From the NCBI GenBank assembly GCA_033065855.1, contig JAVXUO010001117.1:186001-250000 (forward strand): a DNA stretch of 64,000 bases, read 5' to 3'. The stretch is from Escallonia rubra. Lineage: Eukaryota; Streptophyta; Magnoliopsida; Escalloniales; Escalloniaceae. Both the position numbers and the translations under genes were made by a program. Positions 8,841 through 19,380 of this stretch are shown here, piece by piece; positions within the stretch are counted from its first letter, which is position 1, and every line of letters begins with the position of its first letter. Under the pieces are notes generated by a model that was given only the letters and a program-made list of their open reading frames with translations, ran no database searches and was not told the origin of the DNA.

Positions 8841-11800
8841 TTAATTTTTTTTTGAAACGGTAACTTTTATTAAATCGGTACACAGGAAATGTACCAAAAA
8901 CTAAAGAGTACAGATTTGCTGTCAATAATTAGACAGCCCAAGGCTTACAAAAGTCTAAATAAGTAACAGACTCAAAACCCCCCTTTACAGAATACCAATA
9001 AAAAAGAGATTTCAATAACAATTCACACAGCAATAATGGAGATCTCTCTACATTTCTGAATGCTCGGGCGTTACGTTCAGACCACAGTAACCAGAAGATA
9101 GCCCCCGGAAAAGCAGAAAATAGACGTTTTAAGGATTTTGACAGTCCCTGCATTCTCCAGGCCGCCAAAAATTCTCTCACAGCATTAGGAAAAGTGAAAG
9201 ACAAACCGATTAATGAAAGAGCCGTTGCCCATAATGTACGTGCCACCGAGCAGTGCAAGAGTAAATGGTCAACGGTCTCTTCTTCATGACGACAAAGAAA
9301 ACATCTATTCGCAAAAGTCCAATTCCTTTTTTGAAGGTTATCAATCGTTAAAATGCTATTCCAATATGTGCACCAAACAAAAAATCTGACCTTATGGGGA
9401 AGCACATGATTCCAAACCGTCTTCATAGGGAAAATGCTTGCATTACCATGATGAATCAACTTATAAAAAGAACATACCGAGAAATTTTTGTTGGATTCTA
9501 GAGTCCATATAATTTTGTCCAACTCCTTGCCAATAGTGTCGCAATTGTACAGTAGCAGCAAGAAGGCCTCTACCCGGTATACCTCTTGACCCCGTAATCT
9601 TCTAAAAAATGTGGGATTCCATACAAATGATTGACCCTCCATCTGACGTACCTCTGCGATAGTATTCTCTTTGTCATTAGAGAGCAGGAAAAGATCATAA
9701 AATTCTGATTTTAATGGAGCTTTGCCACACCATACATCGTTCCAAAAAGAAATGGAATAGCCGGGACCAACTTCCAGTTTAGCAGCCTTCCAAAATAAAC
9801 CAAAAACCTGGCAGAAGCCACTCCAAAGTCCATACCCATGAGGCCCAGAAGGAGTTGGCAGTGACCACATGTCTTCGGAGCTGCTGTGCCTGGCATTGAT
9901 AATTTTCCTCCACAAACCCTCTCGTTCGGTTAAGTATCGCCAACACCATTTGCCAAGCAACGCAATATTGAAACTCCCAAGATCCTTCACTCCCAAACCA
10001 CCAAAGTCTTTGCTAGTTGTGACTTTTTCCCAGCTGACTAGATGATACTTAAAACGATCCTCAGTACCTTGCCATAAAAACTTGCCCATAATTTGATGAA
10101 GTTTATTCTTGACCTTTGAAGGAATAGGAAATAGCGACAAGTAGTATGTGGGAAGACTGCTTAGAACACTTTTCAATAAAGTAAGCCTGCCCCCACTGGA
10201 GAGGAATTTCATCTTCCACCCGGCTAGCTTCCTTTCAAATTTAGTAATTACCGGTTCCCAAATTGTGGATGATTTGAATCTTGAACCGAGAGGTAGACCG
10301 AGATAAGTGGTGGGAAAATGACCCACCTCGCAACCCAACACAGCTGATAATCTGTCCATATTCATAATATTGCCAACCGGAAACAACGAACTTTTGCTTA
10401 AGTTTATTTTTAGGCCAGAAACCACCTCAAAACAGAGAAGAACTAAACGAAGGTATCGGAGACTATCAATTGAGTCTTCACAAAACACCAATGTATCGTC
10501 TGCAAACAATAAATGACTAACCGTTATGGACTCCACACCTGAGCCAACTTTGAAGCCCCGAATCCAATTCAAATGAACAGCCCTTTCTATCAACTTGCTT
10601 AGTGCCTCCATGACAATAATGAAAAGAAAAGGTGAGATAGAATCTCCTTGCCTTAAGCCCCTAGAACCTTTGAAAAATCCAGAGGATTCACCATTTATAA
10701 CTAGAGAGAAAGAGGGAGATGAAATGCAAAAGTCTATCCAAGCCACCCATTTCTCCCCGAAACCCATTCTTCGTAGCAAGTATAATAAGAATTTCCAGTT
10801 GACATGATCGAATGCCTTCTCAATATCCAATTTACATAAGACACCATGTTGCTTCCTCTTGACTTTCTCGTCCACACACTCATTAGCAATCAGTGCTGCA
10901 TCTAATATTTGTCTGCCTTTTACGAAAGCATGTTGGCTAGAAGAAATAAGATCATTCATCACAGTACTGATCCTTGTAGCCAATAATTTTGAAATGATCT
11001 TGTACATACTACTCATAAGACTTATCGGACGAAAATCCTTTAAGCATTCGGCCCCTTCTCGTTTTTGCAATAGTACCAAAAATGTAGAATTCAGTGACCG
11101 CTCAAAGCGACACCTGCCATGGAACTCATTAACAAACTGTAGCACTTCAAATTTAATAATATCCCAGCACGCATGAATAAAGCCAAAATTGAATCCATCT
11201 GGTCCTGGCGCTTTATCAGCTTTGCATCCTTTTACTGCAGACCAAACTTCATCCTCAGTGAAAGGTGATTCCAAATTTGCTGCCTTTTCGGGAGACAAAG
11301 AATTAAAACGGATGCCATCTAGCAAAGGGCGATGCTCAAAACGTTCGGTAAGTAGATTCTGATAGAACTGGACAGCTTTGGATTTGATAGTGTCAAGATC
11401 ATCCACCCTTGAGTTATCAACATAAATTGCCGAAATAAAGTTTCTTCTCCTCTTCATTGATGCCATCATATGAAAATATCTAGAATTCTCATCTCCCAGT
11501 TTTAACCATGTTTCCCTAGACTTCTGTCGCCAAGAGATTTCCTCCATCTTAGTGATCTGATGAAATTCTAATTGGAGACTCAATCTTCTCTGCGAATCTT
11601 CATCTGATAGTAATAACTCTTCTTCTTTATTATTCAGTGTATCAATTTCAGTCATAATTTGAGACTTTCTGGAATTCATGTTGCCAAATTCTACCTTGCT
11701 CCACTCCCGTAGCTGTTTTTTAAGGATTTTCAGCTTTTTGGCAAGTATAAAACTCGGCCAGCCTTCAAAGTTGCAAGATGACCAACAATTCTTTACCAAA

Positions 11801-12606
11801 TCTATGAATCCCTCATTTTCCAGCCACATATTCTCAAACTTGAAATAAGTTCTTGCCTTCCGAAGAGAATTGACATCCAAAATTATAGGAGAATGATCAG
11901 ATATAACTCGTGGTAAGGCTTTTTGAGCAACATTCTTAAAATGGTTCTCCCAATCTGCAGATATAAAAAATCTATCTAACCTTGACATGATCGGGTTCCT
12001 CTGATTATTAGTCCAGGTGTACTTGGCCCCTGTTAGAGGCAAGTCCAACAAACCAGCATCATTCACAAAGAAAGAGAAGTCCACCATAGCAGAAGAGTAA
12101 TCGCTTTCTCCCGATTTTTCATAAGGAAATCGAATGACATTAAAATCGCCACCCACACACCAAGGTTTGGACCATCTCCTCTGAACTTCCAACAATTCTA
12201 ACCAAAGATCTTTTCTTAGTTCATCATCGTTAGGGCCGTAAACACCAGTGAAAACCCAATCAAAATTATCTAGATTATTAGAGAAGCAAACGGAAATAGA
12301 GTATTTACCGTGATGAATATCCTTTACAGTCAAAGAAGATGCATTCCACATCAGTATTATACCTCCTGCAGTTCCAATTGCTGGATTGTAGTCCCACTGA
12401 ATATCCCTCCCATGCCATAAGGATGAAATGATAAAAGAATCAACAACATTCAACTTAGATTCCTGCAAACATATAATATCTGCCTTCCAACTTCTAATAG
12501 TAGCTGCAATAGAGGCTCTCTTGCTTTGTTTATTGAGACCCCGCACGTTCCAAGAAATTATATTCAAATCCATAATCAATTATTGCTAGAAAGATCCCCA
12601 CGCCTC
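8841..12606 (-). mobile_element. L1-type LINE (non-LTR retrotransposon), 5'-truncated, intact ORF2
   Basis: The element lies in duplicate copy B; copies A and C read straight through this point. TTGCGTAA occurs on both sides (8833-8840 and 12607-12614), consistent with a short target duplication. On the minus strand the 3' end is a short poly-A (poly-T at 8845-8853 on the plus strand) after about 75 bp of untranslated sequence. There is no ORF1: the element begins only about 27 bp before ORF2, as expected for 5' truncation during target-primed reverse transcription. Confidence 0.9.
8929..12579 (-). CDS. LINE ORF2: endonuclease / reverse transcriptase / zf-RVT
   Basis: An unbroken 1216-codon frame. 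Residues 1-235 are an APE-type endonuclease (IISWNVRGLN, CLQESK, GGDFNVIR, SDHSPIILD); it would nick target DNA. Residues about 440-770 are the reverse transcriptase: KADKAPGPDGF, DFRPISLMSS, LDIEKAFDHVNW, LRQGDSISPFLF and the catalytic FADD near residue 693. Near residue 1060 a zf-RVT domain follows (VLPHKVRFFVW, CFLCRHEEETVDHLLLHC). Length and domain order are those of plant L1 ORF2. I see no frameshift or stop, so insertion was recent or the copy is still constrained. The true start may lie further upstream in full-length relatives. Confidence 0.95.
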   Translation of the reverse strand: MIMDLNIISWNVRGLNKQSKRASIAATIRSWKADIICLQESKLNVVDSFIISSLWHGRDIQWDYNPAIGTAGGIILMWNASSLTVKDIHHGKYSISVCFSNNLDNFDWVFTGVYGPNDDELRKDLWLELLEVQRRWSKPWCVGGDFNVIRFPYEKSGESDYSSAMVDFSFFVNDAGLLDLPLTGAKYTWTNNQRNPIMSRLDRFFISADWENHFKNVAQKALPRVISDHSPIILDVNSLRKARTYFKFENMWLENEGFIDLVKNCWSSCNFEGWPSFILAKKLKILKKQLREWSKVEFGNMNSRKSQIMTEIDTLNNKEEELLLSDEDSQRRLSLQLEFHQITKMEEISWRQKSRETWLKLGDENSRYFHMMASMKRRRNFISAIYVDNSRVDDLDTIKSKAVQFYQNLLTERFEHRPLLDGIRFNSLSPEKAANLESPFTEDEVWSAVKGCKADKAPGPDGFNFGFIHACWDIIKFEVLQFVNEFHGRCRFERSLNSTFLVLLQKREGAECLKDFRPISLMSSMYKIISKLLATRISTVMNDLISSSQHAFVKGRQILDAALIANECVDEKVKRKQHGVLCKLDIEKAFDHVNWKFLLYLLRRMGFGEKWVAWIDFCISSPSFSLVINGESSGFFKGSRGLRQGDSISPFLFIIVMEALSKLIERAVHLNWIRGFKVGSGVESITVSHLLFADDTLVFCEDSIDSLRYLRLVLLCFEVVSGLKINLSKSSLFPVGNIMNMDRLSAVLGCEVGHFPTTYLGLPLGSRFKSSTIWEPVITKFERKLAGWKMKFLSSGGRLTLLKSVLSSLPTYYLSLFPIPSKVKNKLHQIMGKFLWQGTEDRFKYHLVSWEKVTTSKDFGGLGVKDLGSFNIALLGKWCWRYLTEREGLWRKIINARHSSSEDMWSLPTPSGPHGYGLWSGFCQVFGLFWKAAKLEVGPGYSISFWNDVWCGKAPLKSEFYDLFLLSNDKENTIAEVRQMEGQSFVWNPTFFRRLRGQEVYRVEAFLLLLYNCDTIGKELDKIIWTLESNKNFSVCSFYKLIHHGNASIFPMKTVWNHVLPHKVRFFVWCTYWNSILTIDNLQKRNWTFANRCFLCRHEEETVDHLLLHCSVARTLWATALSLIGLSFTFPNAVREFLAAWRMQGLSKSLKRLFSAFPGAIFWLLWSERNARAFRNVERSPLLLCELLLKSLFYWYSVKGGFESVTYLDFCKPWAV

Positions 12607-13479
12607 TTGCGTAACACCAACTAGTTCTTGAATGCAACCAAAACACTGATTTTTTCCCCCCCCATATTTTGGTTGACAGCATCTGCCTTGGAGCATGAGT
12701 ATATTTTCATGTTGATGAAGCTTCAGCCAGGGTTCGTGACTCCATATGATGCAAGTGTCCTTCAGAATCTGATCATCTTGGCACTTTTCTGCGACGTTTT
12801 GCAACACAAGGAAAATACTACCAGTGTGGTGACCGGAATGTTGGCTATTTACAAATGTGAATCTTCATTGTGATAATTGAATTTGATTCCACAGTTACTT
12901 TGTAAATTCTACATAGTCAAGTGATCTTGACCAATGGTAGGCCACCTCCATCACAACTGCCAAATGTTAATCATATCCTAAGTTACATCTCACATCGGCT
13001 AGAAATGAGTAGTGGGTCTGCTTCTTATACCTGTTGGACTTATGCTTCCTGTGAGCATGCTTTTAAGTTGGACAACAGACTTTAACATATACAAACAATT
13101 CTTAAACCGAATTCTTTTATATATTGATCAATCTTGAAATTTTTTATTCTTTGTTGTCAAGCTCGTTATAAGCCGGAACCTCGGCCATGTAAGTATATAG
13201 GAGAATGGTACACATTGTGTATATTTGGAACAAGTATATGCTTTTAATAATGGTTAACATCAAGTTATCGCTTCTCCTTTAATGATTTTTTTATCTCACA
13301 TTTCACACAAATGCATCTATTTTTCAGCCTCTTTATTTTATGTAAATCATTTTCGTTTTTCGAATTTGTATTTGTCTACCATACTTGCATAAGATTCATC
13401 TGAGTGTAATGGCATTTCTTTTTCCAAGTAAAGAATGGAAAGATAGTCAAGTACCATTATATGTTCCACTACAAGAAAA

Positions 13480-13840
13480 AAAGCTTTTAGCGACGGGGAA
13501 ATCCGTCGCTAAAAGCCTATATTCCGTCGCTAAAACAATTAGCGACGGATTCACCGTCGCTGAAAGTCCCTCGTATAAAAGCCCGTCACTAATAGTATAG
13601 CGACGGAATTTTGAAATATGTCGCTAAATATGTAATTTTTTGCGACGGATTTATTTTTAATTAGCAACGGATATTCCGTCGCTAATTATATTTTTTGTAT
13701 TTTAATTTATTTTATTTTTTGTCAAATTAGCGAAGGAATAATGTTTTAGCGACGGAATATTCCGTCGCTAATTAACTGATTGTAGGAATAGTTTTAGCGA
13801 CGGAATTAATCCGTCGCCAAAAGTCAAATTTTTTTTTTTG
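13480..13840. repeat. CACTA-1 left subterminal repeat zone
   Basis: More than ten copies, in both orientations, of AGCGACGGA and its complement TCCGTCGCT, several as hairpins. Equivalent zones lie at the other CACTA ends in this window. In known CACTA elements such repeats are bound by the element-encoded protein; that role is inferred here. Confidence 0.8.
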
Positions 13841-14090
13841 ATTTTTTTTTGATTTTTCAATTACTCAGACCTGTAATACAATTTTCATTTCTCAACAATA
13901 ACGTGCAATAATAAATAGAGAAAGAAATATATATAATCAATCGTAAAAAATATTTATTATAAAAAAGACTCATATGTACAAGCCGGGAACCGGATACAGC
14001 CGCCGGTTAGGGGAGGGGAGAAAGGTACAAGCCGGACGCGGGGGGCGGGGGGGCGGGGGGAAGGTAGGAACTGGCACGGGAAGGGGCTCA

Positions 14091-14718
14091 TCAGGGGTTG
14101 CCGAGTCCCGGATCTGGATCCTGCAGATCCGGGGCCGGCTCGGCATGTCCAGCAGTGCCCTGCTCCCTGATCATCCTCATCACCACTGTAGCAATGCGCT
14201 GGATCTTCTCGTCGTCCAACTGACACTGAGGAGCCGGTGTTTGTGGAGGGGCAGCAGGGGGTGAGGACGCTCCTATCACGGCACGAGCAGTCGTGCTAGG
14301 CAGGCCGCGTATGCGGCCTTTCGGCCGATTCACGACCTCCGGCCGATTCACGACCTCCGGCGTATCCAGCCATCGCTTCAACCCCCCAGTACTCGCAGCC
14401 GTACTAGTGGACGCTGATGGCTGTCCGGACTACTGCTCGGACCACCTTAGCTGTTCATACGAGGCCTACAAAAATAGTGGTTTAACGATATGTTAGGGCA
14501 TTAATTAACGAAACAGACATTGAGGATAAAAAGACAAAACATTAACAACTTAAATAAATTGACTTACATCGATCCGACGGGCAATATCTGAAATATAGTC
14601 GCCCGCTCGGTACGCCTCGTCCTTGTCCTTCTTCCGCACGTGCGTCTGACTATAGGTCAGAGCTATGACCCCATCCTCCTCCAGATCCGGGTGCTCGACC
14701 GCGTTCATGTGTCGGACG
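14091..14718 (-). pseudogene. Plant transposase (Ptta/En/Spm, Transposase_24-like) C-terminal exons
   Basis: The stretch 14569-14718 encodes AVEHPDLEEDGVIALTYSQT and KDKDEAYRAGDYISDIARRI. After a short intron, 14091-14470 encodes KRWLDTPEVV and ends DPDPGLGNP. Both match the fuller copy at 54902-56540. This second CACTA gene is thought to encode the subterminal-repeat binding partner. The N-terminal exons are missing: at 14718 the sequence passes directly into the TNP2 start region. PEVVNR is duplicated in tandem, from a 15-bp repeat. Confidence 0.65.
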
Positions 14719-15037
14719 GGTTGGACGACAATACTATCGTTTCATATCGTGACTCCTCCCTAATTTCAGTTTGACTAGCCGGGTTGGACGACAATACTAT
14801 CGTTTCCCCGTGTTGCGTCCACCTTGTGTATCCACCCATAAAACTGTACCAACGAAGATGCCATTTTACTTCAATTCTTTTTCTCCAGTGCAACAACTCA
14901 CATCTACCGCACGGACACCTTATCTTATCAAGGTCAACATGTGCAGGATGCGCATAAGCGAAGTCGAGAAATTCGTCAACGCGACACTCAAAATCTTCAG
15001 CATTCTTCCTTTTCATCCAACTTCGATCGACTGACAT
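14719..15037 (-). pseudogene. TNP2-like transposase N-terminal domain, truncated by internal deletion
   Basis: From 15037 the minus strand reads MSVDRSWMKRKN, then VDEFLDFAYAHP and IRCPCGRCELLHWRKR. This is the transposase-associated domain with its Cys cluster. It ends after about 85 residues in a short tandem duplication (GGTTGGACGACAATAC twice, near 14720 and 14782), and the remainder of TNP2 is absent. The same protein start occurs at 51355 (plus) and 63989 (plus). Confidence 0.75.
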
Positions 15038-15780
15038 GACGACTGAATTATCGTACTGTATACCACCTTCAATTATGACCAGTGATTAGGCATTACTGAT
15101 GTAAATATGAATGCATGAATGTTACAACATGTCTACATATTTTCCCTCCACTCTTGAACATGTAGTGGTCCTATCCCATTCAGAAAAGCACATGTTTATA
15201 AAACAATGAATAACTCATGCTTAGTCCCATGTCTGTGGAAAATTCGGTAGCACCTCCCCGCATTTCTCCAAGTTCACGACATCAATCAGGTGTTCTAACA
15301 TTCATCTAACATTGCTCAGGAAGGTTTGACGGATGTTAGAACACCAAATCTGTATGCACCCGGCGAAACACACGAGAATGTGTACCAAATATCCACGACA
15401 TAGAACACAAAGCATGAGTCAAAACACTATTTTATAAACAATTAGCTTTTCCAAATTGTCCAAACTGGACATCCAAAAGCTCATTACAAAGCATTACTTT
15501 GTAATGAGTACCTTTGGACGGGAACTAAGGGTTTCTATGCATGCATGCGTTCAAAAATTGATAAAATATGCAAAAATCTTTCTGAAATATCAAAACTGCA
15601 GAAAGATCGTTACATATGTTTCCAATTCCACATTAAATAGAATTCGTTGGCAACGAGTTGAACCATCTCCTTGTCAATGAACTTCTCAAAATAACAACTA
15701 ATATAAAGAAGGTAGGGTTTGTAAACAACGAGTAATTGAACCATCTTTGGGCAACATGGAGTAATTATGGCTAACTGGGT
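15038..15780. other. CACTA-1 5' region between transposase start and repeats
   Basis: No coding domain. The same stretch recurs inverted at 63290-63988 in the rightmost CACTA element and, diverged, at 50600-51354. Shared landmarks are the palindrome CATTACAAAGTAATG-like stretch near 15483 and CATGCATGC near 15540. It is probably the transposase gene leader or promoter. Confidence 0.55.
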
Positions 15781-15810
15781 TATTAGGGGTAATTACGAGT
15801 ATTAATTATA

Positions 15811-16610
15811 GCTAATTAGGGTTGATTATGACTAATTAGGGTTATTTAGTCCTAATTAGGGTTTAATTGTGCCGAGTAGTGCTGATTAGTCCTAATTAGG
15901 GCTAATTAGGCTTAATTGGGTTATGTTAGGGATAATTAATGTTAGTGAGGGCTAGTTTCGGATAATAATAGCTAATTAGGGTTGATTAGGACTAATTAGG
16001 GTTATTTAGTCCTAATTAGGATTTAATTGTGCCGAGTAGTGCTGATTAGTCGTAATTAGGGCTAATTAGGCTTAATTGGGTTATGTTATGGCTAATTAAT
16101 GTTAATGAGGGCTAGTTTCAGATAATTATAGCTAATTAGGGTTGATTAGGACTAATTAGGGTTATTTAGTCCTAATTAGGGTTTAATTGTGCCGAGTAGT
16201 GCTGATTAGTCCTAATTAGGGCTAATTAGGCTTAATTGGGTTATGTTAGGGCTAATTAATGTTAATGAGGGCTAGTTTCGGATAATTATAGCTAATTAGG
16301 GTTGATTAGGACTAATTGGGTTATTTAGTCCTAATTGGTGTTTAATTGTGCCGAGTAGTATTGATTAGTCCTAATTAGGGCTAATTAGGCTTAATTGAGT
16401 TATGTTAGGGCTAATTAATATTAATGAGGGCTAGTTTCGGATAATTATAGCTAATTAGAGTTGATTAGGACTAATTAGGGTTATTTAGTCCTAATTAGGG
16501 TTTTAATGGTGCCAAGTACTGTTGATTAGTCCTAACTAGCGCTAATTAGGCTTAATTGGGTTATGTCAGTGCAAATTATGACTAATTAGGCTAACTATAA
16601 TCAATATGCG
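15811..16610. repeat. 160-bp tandem repeats rich in CTAATTAGGG
   Basis: The unit start GCTAATTAGG recurs at 15811, 15971, 16131, 16291 and 16450, a period of 160 bp (159 once). Each unit contains CCGAGTAGT and TTTAGTCCTAATTAGG. It resembles a degenerate telomere-like CCCTAA motif but is not telomeric. The inverted counterpart is at 62260-63260. Confidence 0.9.
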
Positions 16611-16879
16611 CATAATTGGGTTCATTTGGGCTAATTTGGGGTAATTACAGCTAATTTGATTTTTATTAGGTTCTTAGGGTTAATTAAAACTAATTAGGCT
16701 CGTTAGAGCTAATTAGGGTTAGTTGATTTACTAAAATATTGTTAATCATGACTAATTAGGGCTAATTATAGCCAGTGCTGGAGCCACGATGAGATTCCAG
16801 GGTGCATGCTAAAAATGTCGCATTAACCTAACTAACCTAAATTTAATGCACATTCAACAATCTTAATTTCGACACCTCA

Positions 16880-17350
16880 TATAGGGTGTCGATATGGTGT
16901 CCGATACATGTCTGACACCGCCGGACACGTGTTCGACACATACCAACACGTCTCCGACGCCTTTGGACATGTGTCCGACACCTACGGACACGTGTTCGAC
17001 GCCCACCGACACGCACCTCCAGACACATCGGCATACGTTAATTTGTGTTTTAAATGTCGGACATCGTTGATCAGACGTGGTGTACGTGTCTGCGCTAGCT
17101 AACAGGTATCTCAATCCAATTGGGTCCCATCCTCCGTCAACAACCTCAATTCCGACACCTCATAGAGGGTGTCGATATGGTGTCCGATACGTGTCTGACA
17201 GCTCCGGACACGTGTCCGACACATACCGACACGTGTCCGACGCCTCCGGACACGTGTCCGACGCCCACCGACACGCACCTCCAGACACATCGGCATACGT
17301 TAATTTTTGTTTTAACTATCGGCCACCGTCGATCAGACGTGGTGTCCGTG
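16880..17350. repeat. Two arrays of 21-bp repeats with palindromic CACGTG core
   Basis: CACGTG or one-base variants occur at 16926, 16947, 16968 and 16989, and at 17188, 17209, 17230 and 17251, each exactly 21 bp apart. The core reads CGGACACGTGTCCG, a perfect palindrome. The two arrays are parts of a larger direct repeat of about 283 bp which also contains CCAGACACATCGGCATACG and CGTGTCTGCGCTA. ORFs through it are repeat artefacts. Confidence 0.9.
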
Positions 17351-17394
17351 TCTGCGCTAACTAACAGGTATCTCAATCCAATTGGGTCACATCC

Positions 17395-18150
17395 TCCGTC
17401 AACAATCTCAATTCTCAATTCTCAATTCTAAAAGGCTCAATGCAATAAAAATTAACAAAAATTACACATTCAATCCAATTGGGTCCCATCCTTTGTCAAT
17501 AATCTCAATATCTCAAATGCTCAATGCACAATTAACAATCTAAAATCATCAATTAACAACCTAAAATCATCAATTAATAACCGTAATTACTTCAAATGCA
17601 CAGCTAATAACCTAAAATCATCAATTAACAATCTAAAATCACATATCAATAATCACAATTCTCAAATGCACAATTAACAACCTAAAATTATCAAACAAAT
17701 TATCAATGTTCAAATGAAAAAAAATTGTTCAAAATGCATATATCCGATGCGCTTGAATTATTTCAATTTAGGGTTCGATTGTATTAGGCATTCAGTTTAG
17801 GGTTCAATTAGTTTAATTTAGGGTTCGGTTCGATTAGGGCGGTTAGGGCATTCAATTTAGGGTTTAATTAGAGTTCAATTACATCAATTTAGGGTTCAAT
17901 TAGGGGGTTCCATTGATTCAATTTAGGGTTCGGTTGATTTGGGGCATTCAATTAAGGGTTCAATTAGTTCAATTTAGGTTTCAGTTGGATTAGGGTATTC
18001 AATTTAGGGTTCAATTAGTTTAATTTAGGGTTCGATTCGATTAGGACATTCAATTTAGGGTTAATTAGGGTTCAATTACTTCAATTTAGAGTTCAATTAT
18101 GGGGTTCTATTGATTCAATTTAGCGTTCGGTTGATTTCGCTATTGCCCTT
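17395..18150. repeat. AT-rich short repeats within CACTA-1
   Basis: Bases 17395-17700 repeat CAATTAACAACCTAAAAT-like units and one GGGTCCCATCC block. Bases 17760-18150 repeat TTCAATTTAGGGTTCAATTA at irregular spacing. Both recur inverted at 60830-61700 in the rightmost CACTA element, in the same relative order. Confidence 0.8.
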
Positions 18151-19380
18151 TATGCTTGAATTAGGGTATTCAATTTAAATATAGTTTGAAATGGGTCATA
18201 CACTCGTACATACATATTTGTTTTACATTTTTTTTATCCAGATTGACTATTGAATGATCAAGCCCTACCACAAATGACTACTAGTCAAATTAGTAGGTCA
18301 AGCAAGATTGTTTAATTTTGTAAAGTTGCTAGAAGTGTAGCAAATTCATTTCAAATTACTGAGAATACCATAAATGTACTAGGTGATGGGCTAGAATTTG
18401 TCACAGACTCACAGGACTAGGCGTACTACTCTACTTTGGGTTCTTGGATACAACACAAGATGGACCGAAGGAAGTTGCTCAGCCCCATATGTCCATTTCG
18501 GATGTGCTGGGCCTTGAAGTACATGGACCATAAAATCTTACCGTAATAATGTGAGCACAAGTGGCAACTACATGTTTCTAAGTTTTACGAAATTCCACAT
18601 AAATTTCAAAATGGGGAATTAAACTTTATAATGTCGTTCAGTTGACTTGTCAAATAATACTTATATACTTAGTAATCTCAATTACTCTTTGCGTCGCAAG
18701 ATTGTTATTTATCAAGGAGACAATATGGGGTGCCGCAAACCACCACCCCCCTCCCCATATTGCGTCATCTTAATTTTAATGTCCCTTGCCCAGTTCCGTC
18801 CCGTCCCATCCAATCTAGATCCAACGCCACTTAACCCGATCAATTACAATACGAGTCAACTTTTTTAGCTTCTAATTTATTTTGTTTTAAACTAGTCATA
18901 TTTTTGGATGAGATTATTTTCATTATTCTAGTTGGTAGAGTCAGCCGACAAAGGTGGCTGCTGGAGTTGGACGGCAGCGATGGTCGGTGGGGGACGGCTA
19001 TCGGAGTTTGCCGTAGTGACTGTCGGCGATTGCTACCGAAAATGAAGCATAAAGGGCATTTAATTGTAACATAATAAAAGAAAAAAATGGGTAGTGATAT
19101 TAAACCCTATAAAATAAAATTACTTGATGGGAGTCGCCGGTGTCGAGGGAGGTCACCGCCGGCGTCGAGGGAAGTCACCGCCGTTGTCGAGGGAGGTCAC
19201 CGCCGGGGTCGAGGGAAGTCGCCGCCGGTGTCGAGGGAGGTCGCCGCCGGTATCGAGGCTTTCGGTGGCACCGAAGGTGGGGCAGGATGTGAGAACAGCG
19301 GTGGCACAATCGCCGAAAATGGTTTTGGGATTTTCGAAGAGAGAAGCAGTGAGAGAGAAAACCAAATCTGAGAGTTAAAT
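18151..19380. other. CACTA-1 5' segment without recognisable gene
   Basis: Bases 18151-19080 show no domain in any frame. Bases 19130-19260 are a GC-rich minisatellite of GAGGGAAGTCACCGCC-like units of about 24-36 bp; a related inverted stretch lies at 59215-59330. Confidence 0.5.

Larger units (their letters stand above)
7757..13466 (-). repeat. Segmental duplicate of lipoxygenase upstream DNA (copy B), split by a LINE
   Basis: Bases 7757-8371 match 41873-42530, the DNA directly upstream of the lipoxygenase start, including the (GT)n(GA)n tract and a foldback MITE. At about 8372 it jumps to the part matching 4963 onward (native equivalent about 43760) and continues to 13466, matching up to 46988. 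A LINE occupies 8841-12606. The left boundary lies only about 80 bp upstream of the position equivalent to the lipoxygenase ATG, so this is a promoter-side copy without the gene. Bases 12615-13466 carry small ORFs also seen in copies A and C and no recognisable gene. Confidence 0.85.

Noticed and set aside
15780..16780. Interstitial telomere (CCCTAAA repeats)
   Set aside because: The motif is CCCTAATTAG in 160-bp units inside a transposon, not perfect 7-bp telomere repeats.
16843..17431. Several overlapping ORFs encoding HVSDT-type repeats on both strands
   Set aside because: They are translations of the 21-bp CACGTG repeat array in all frames, with no start context or domain.
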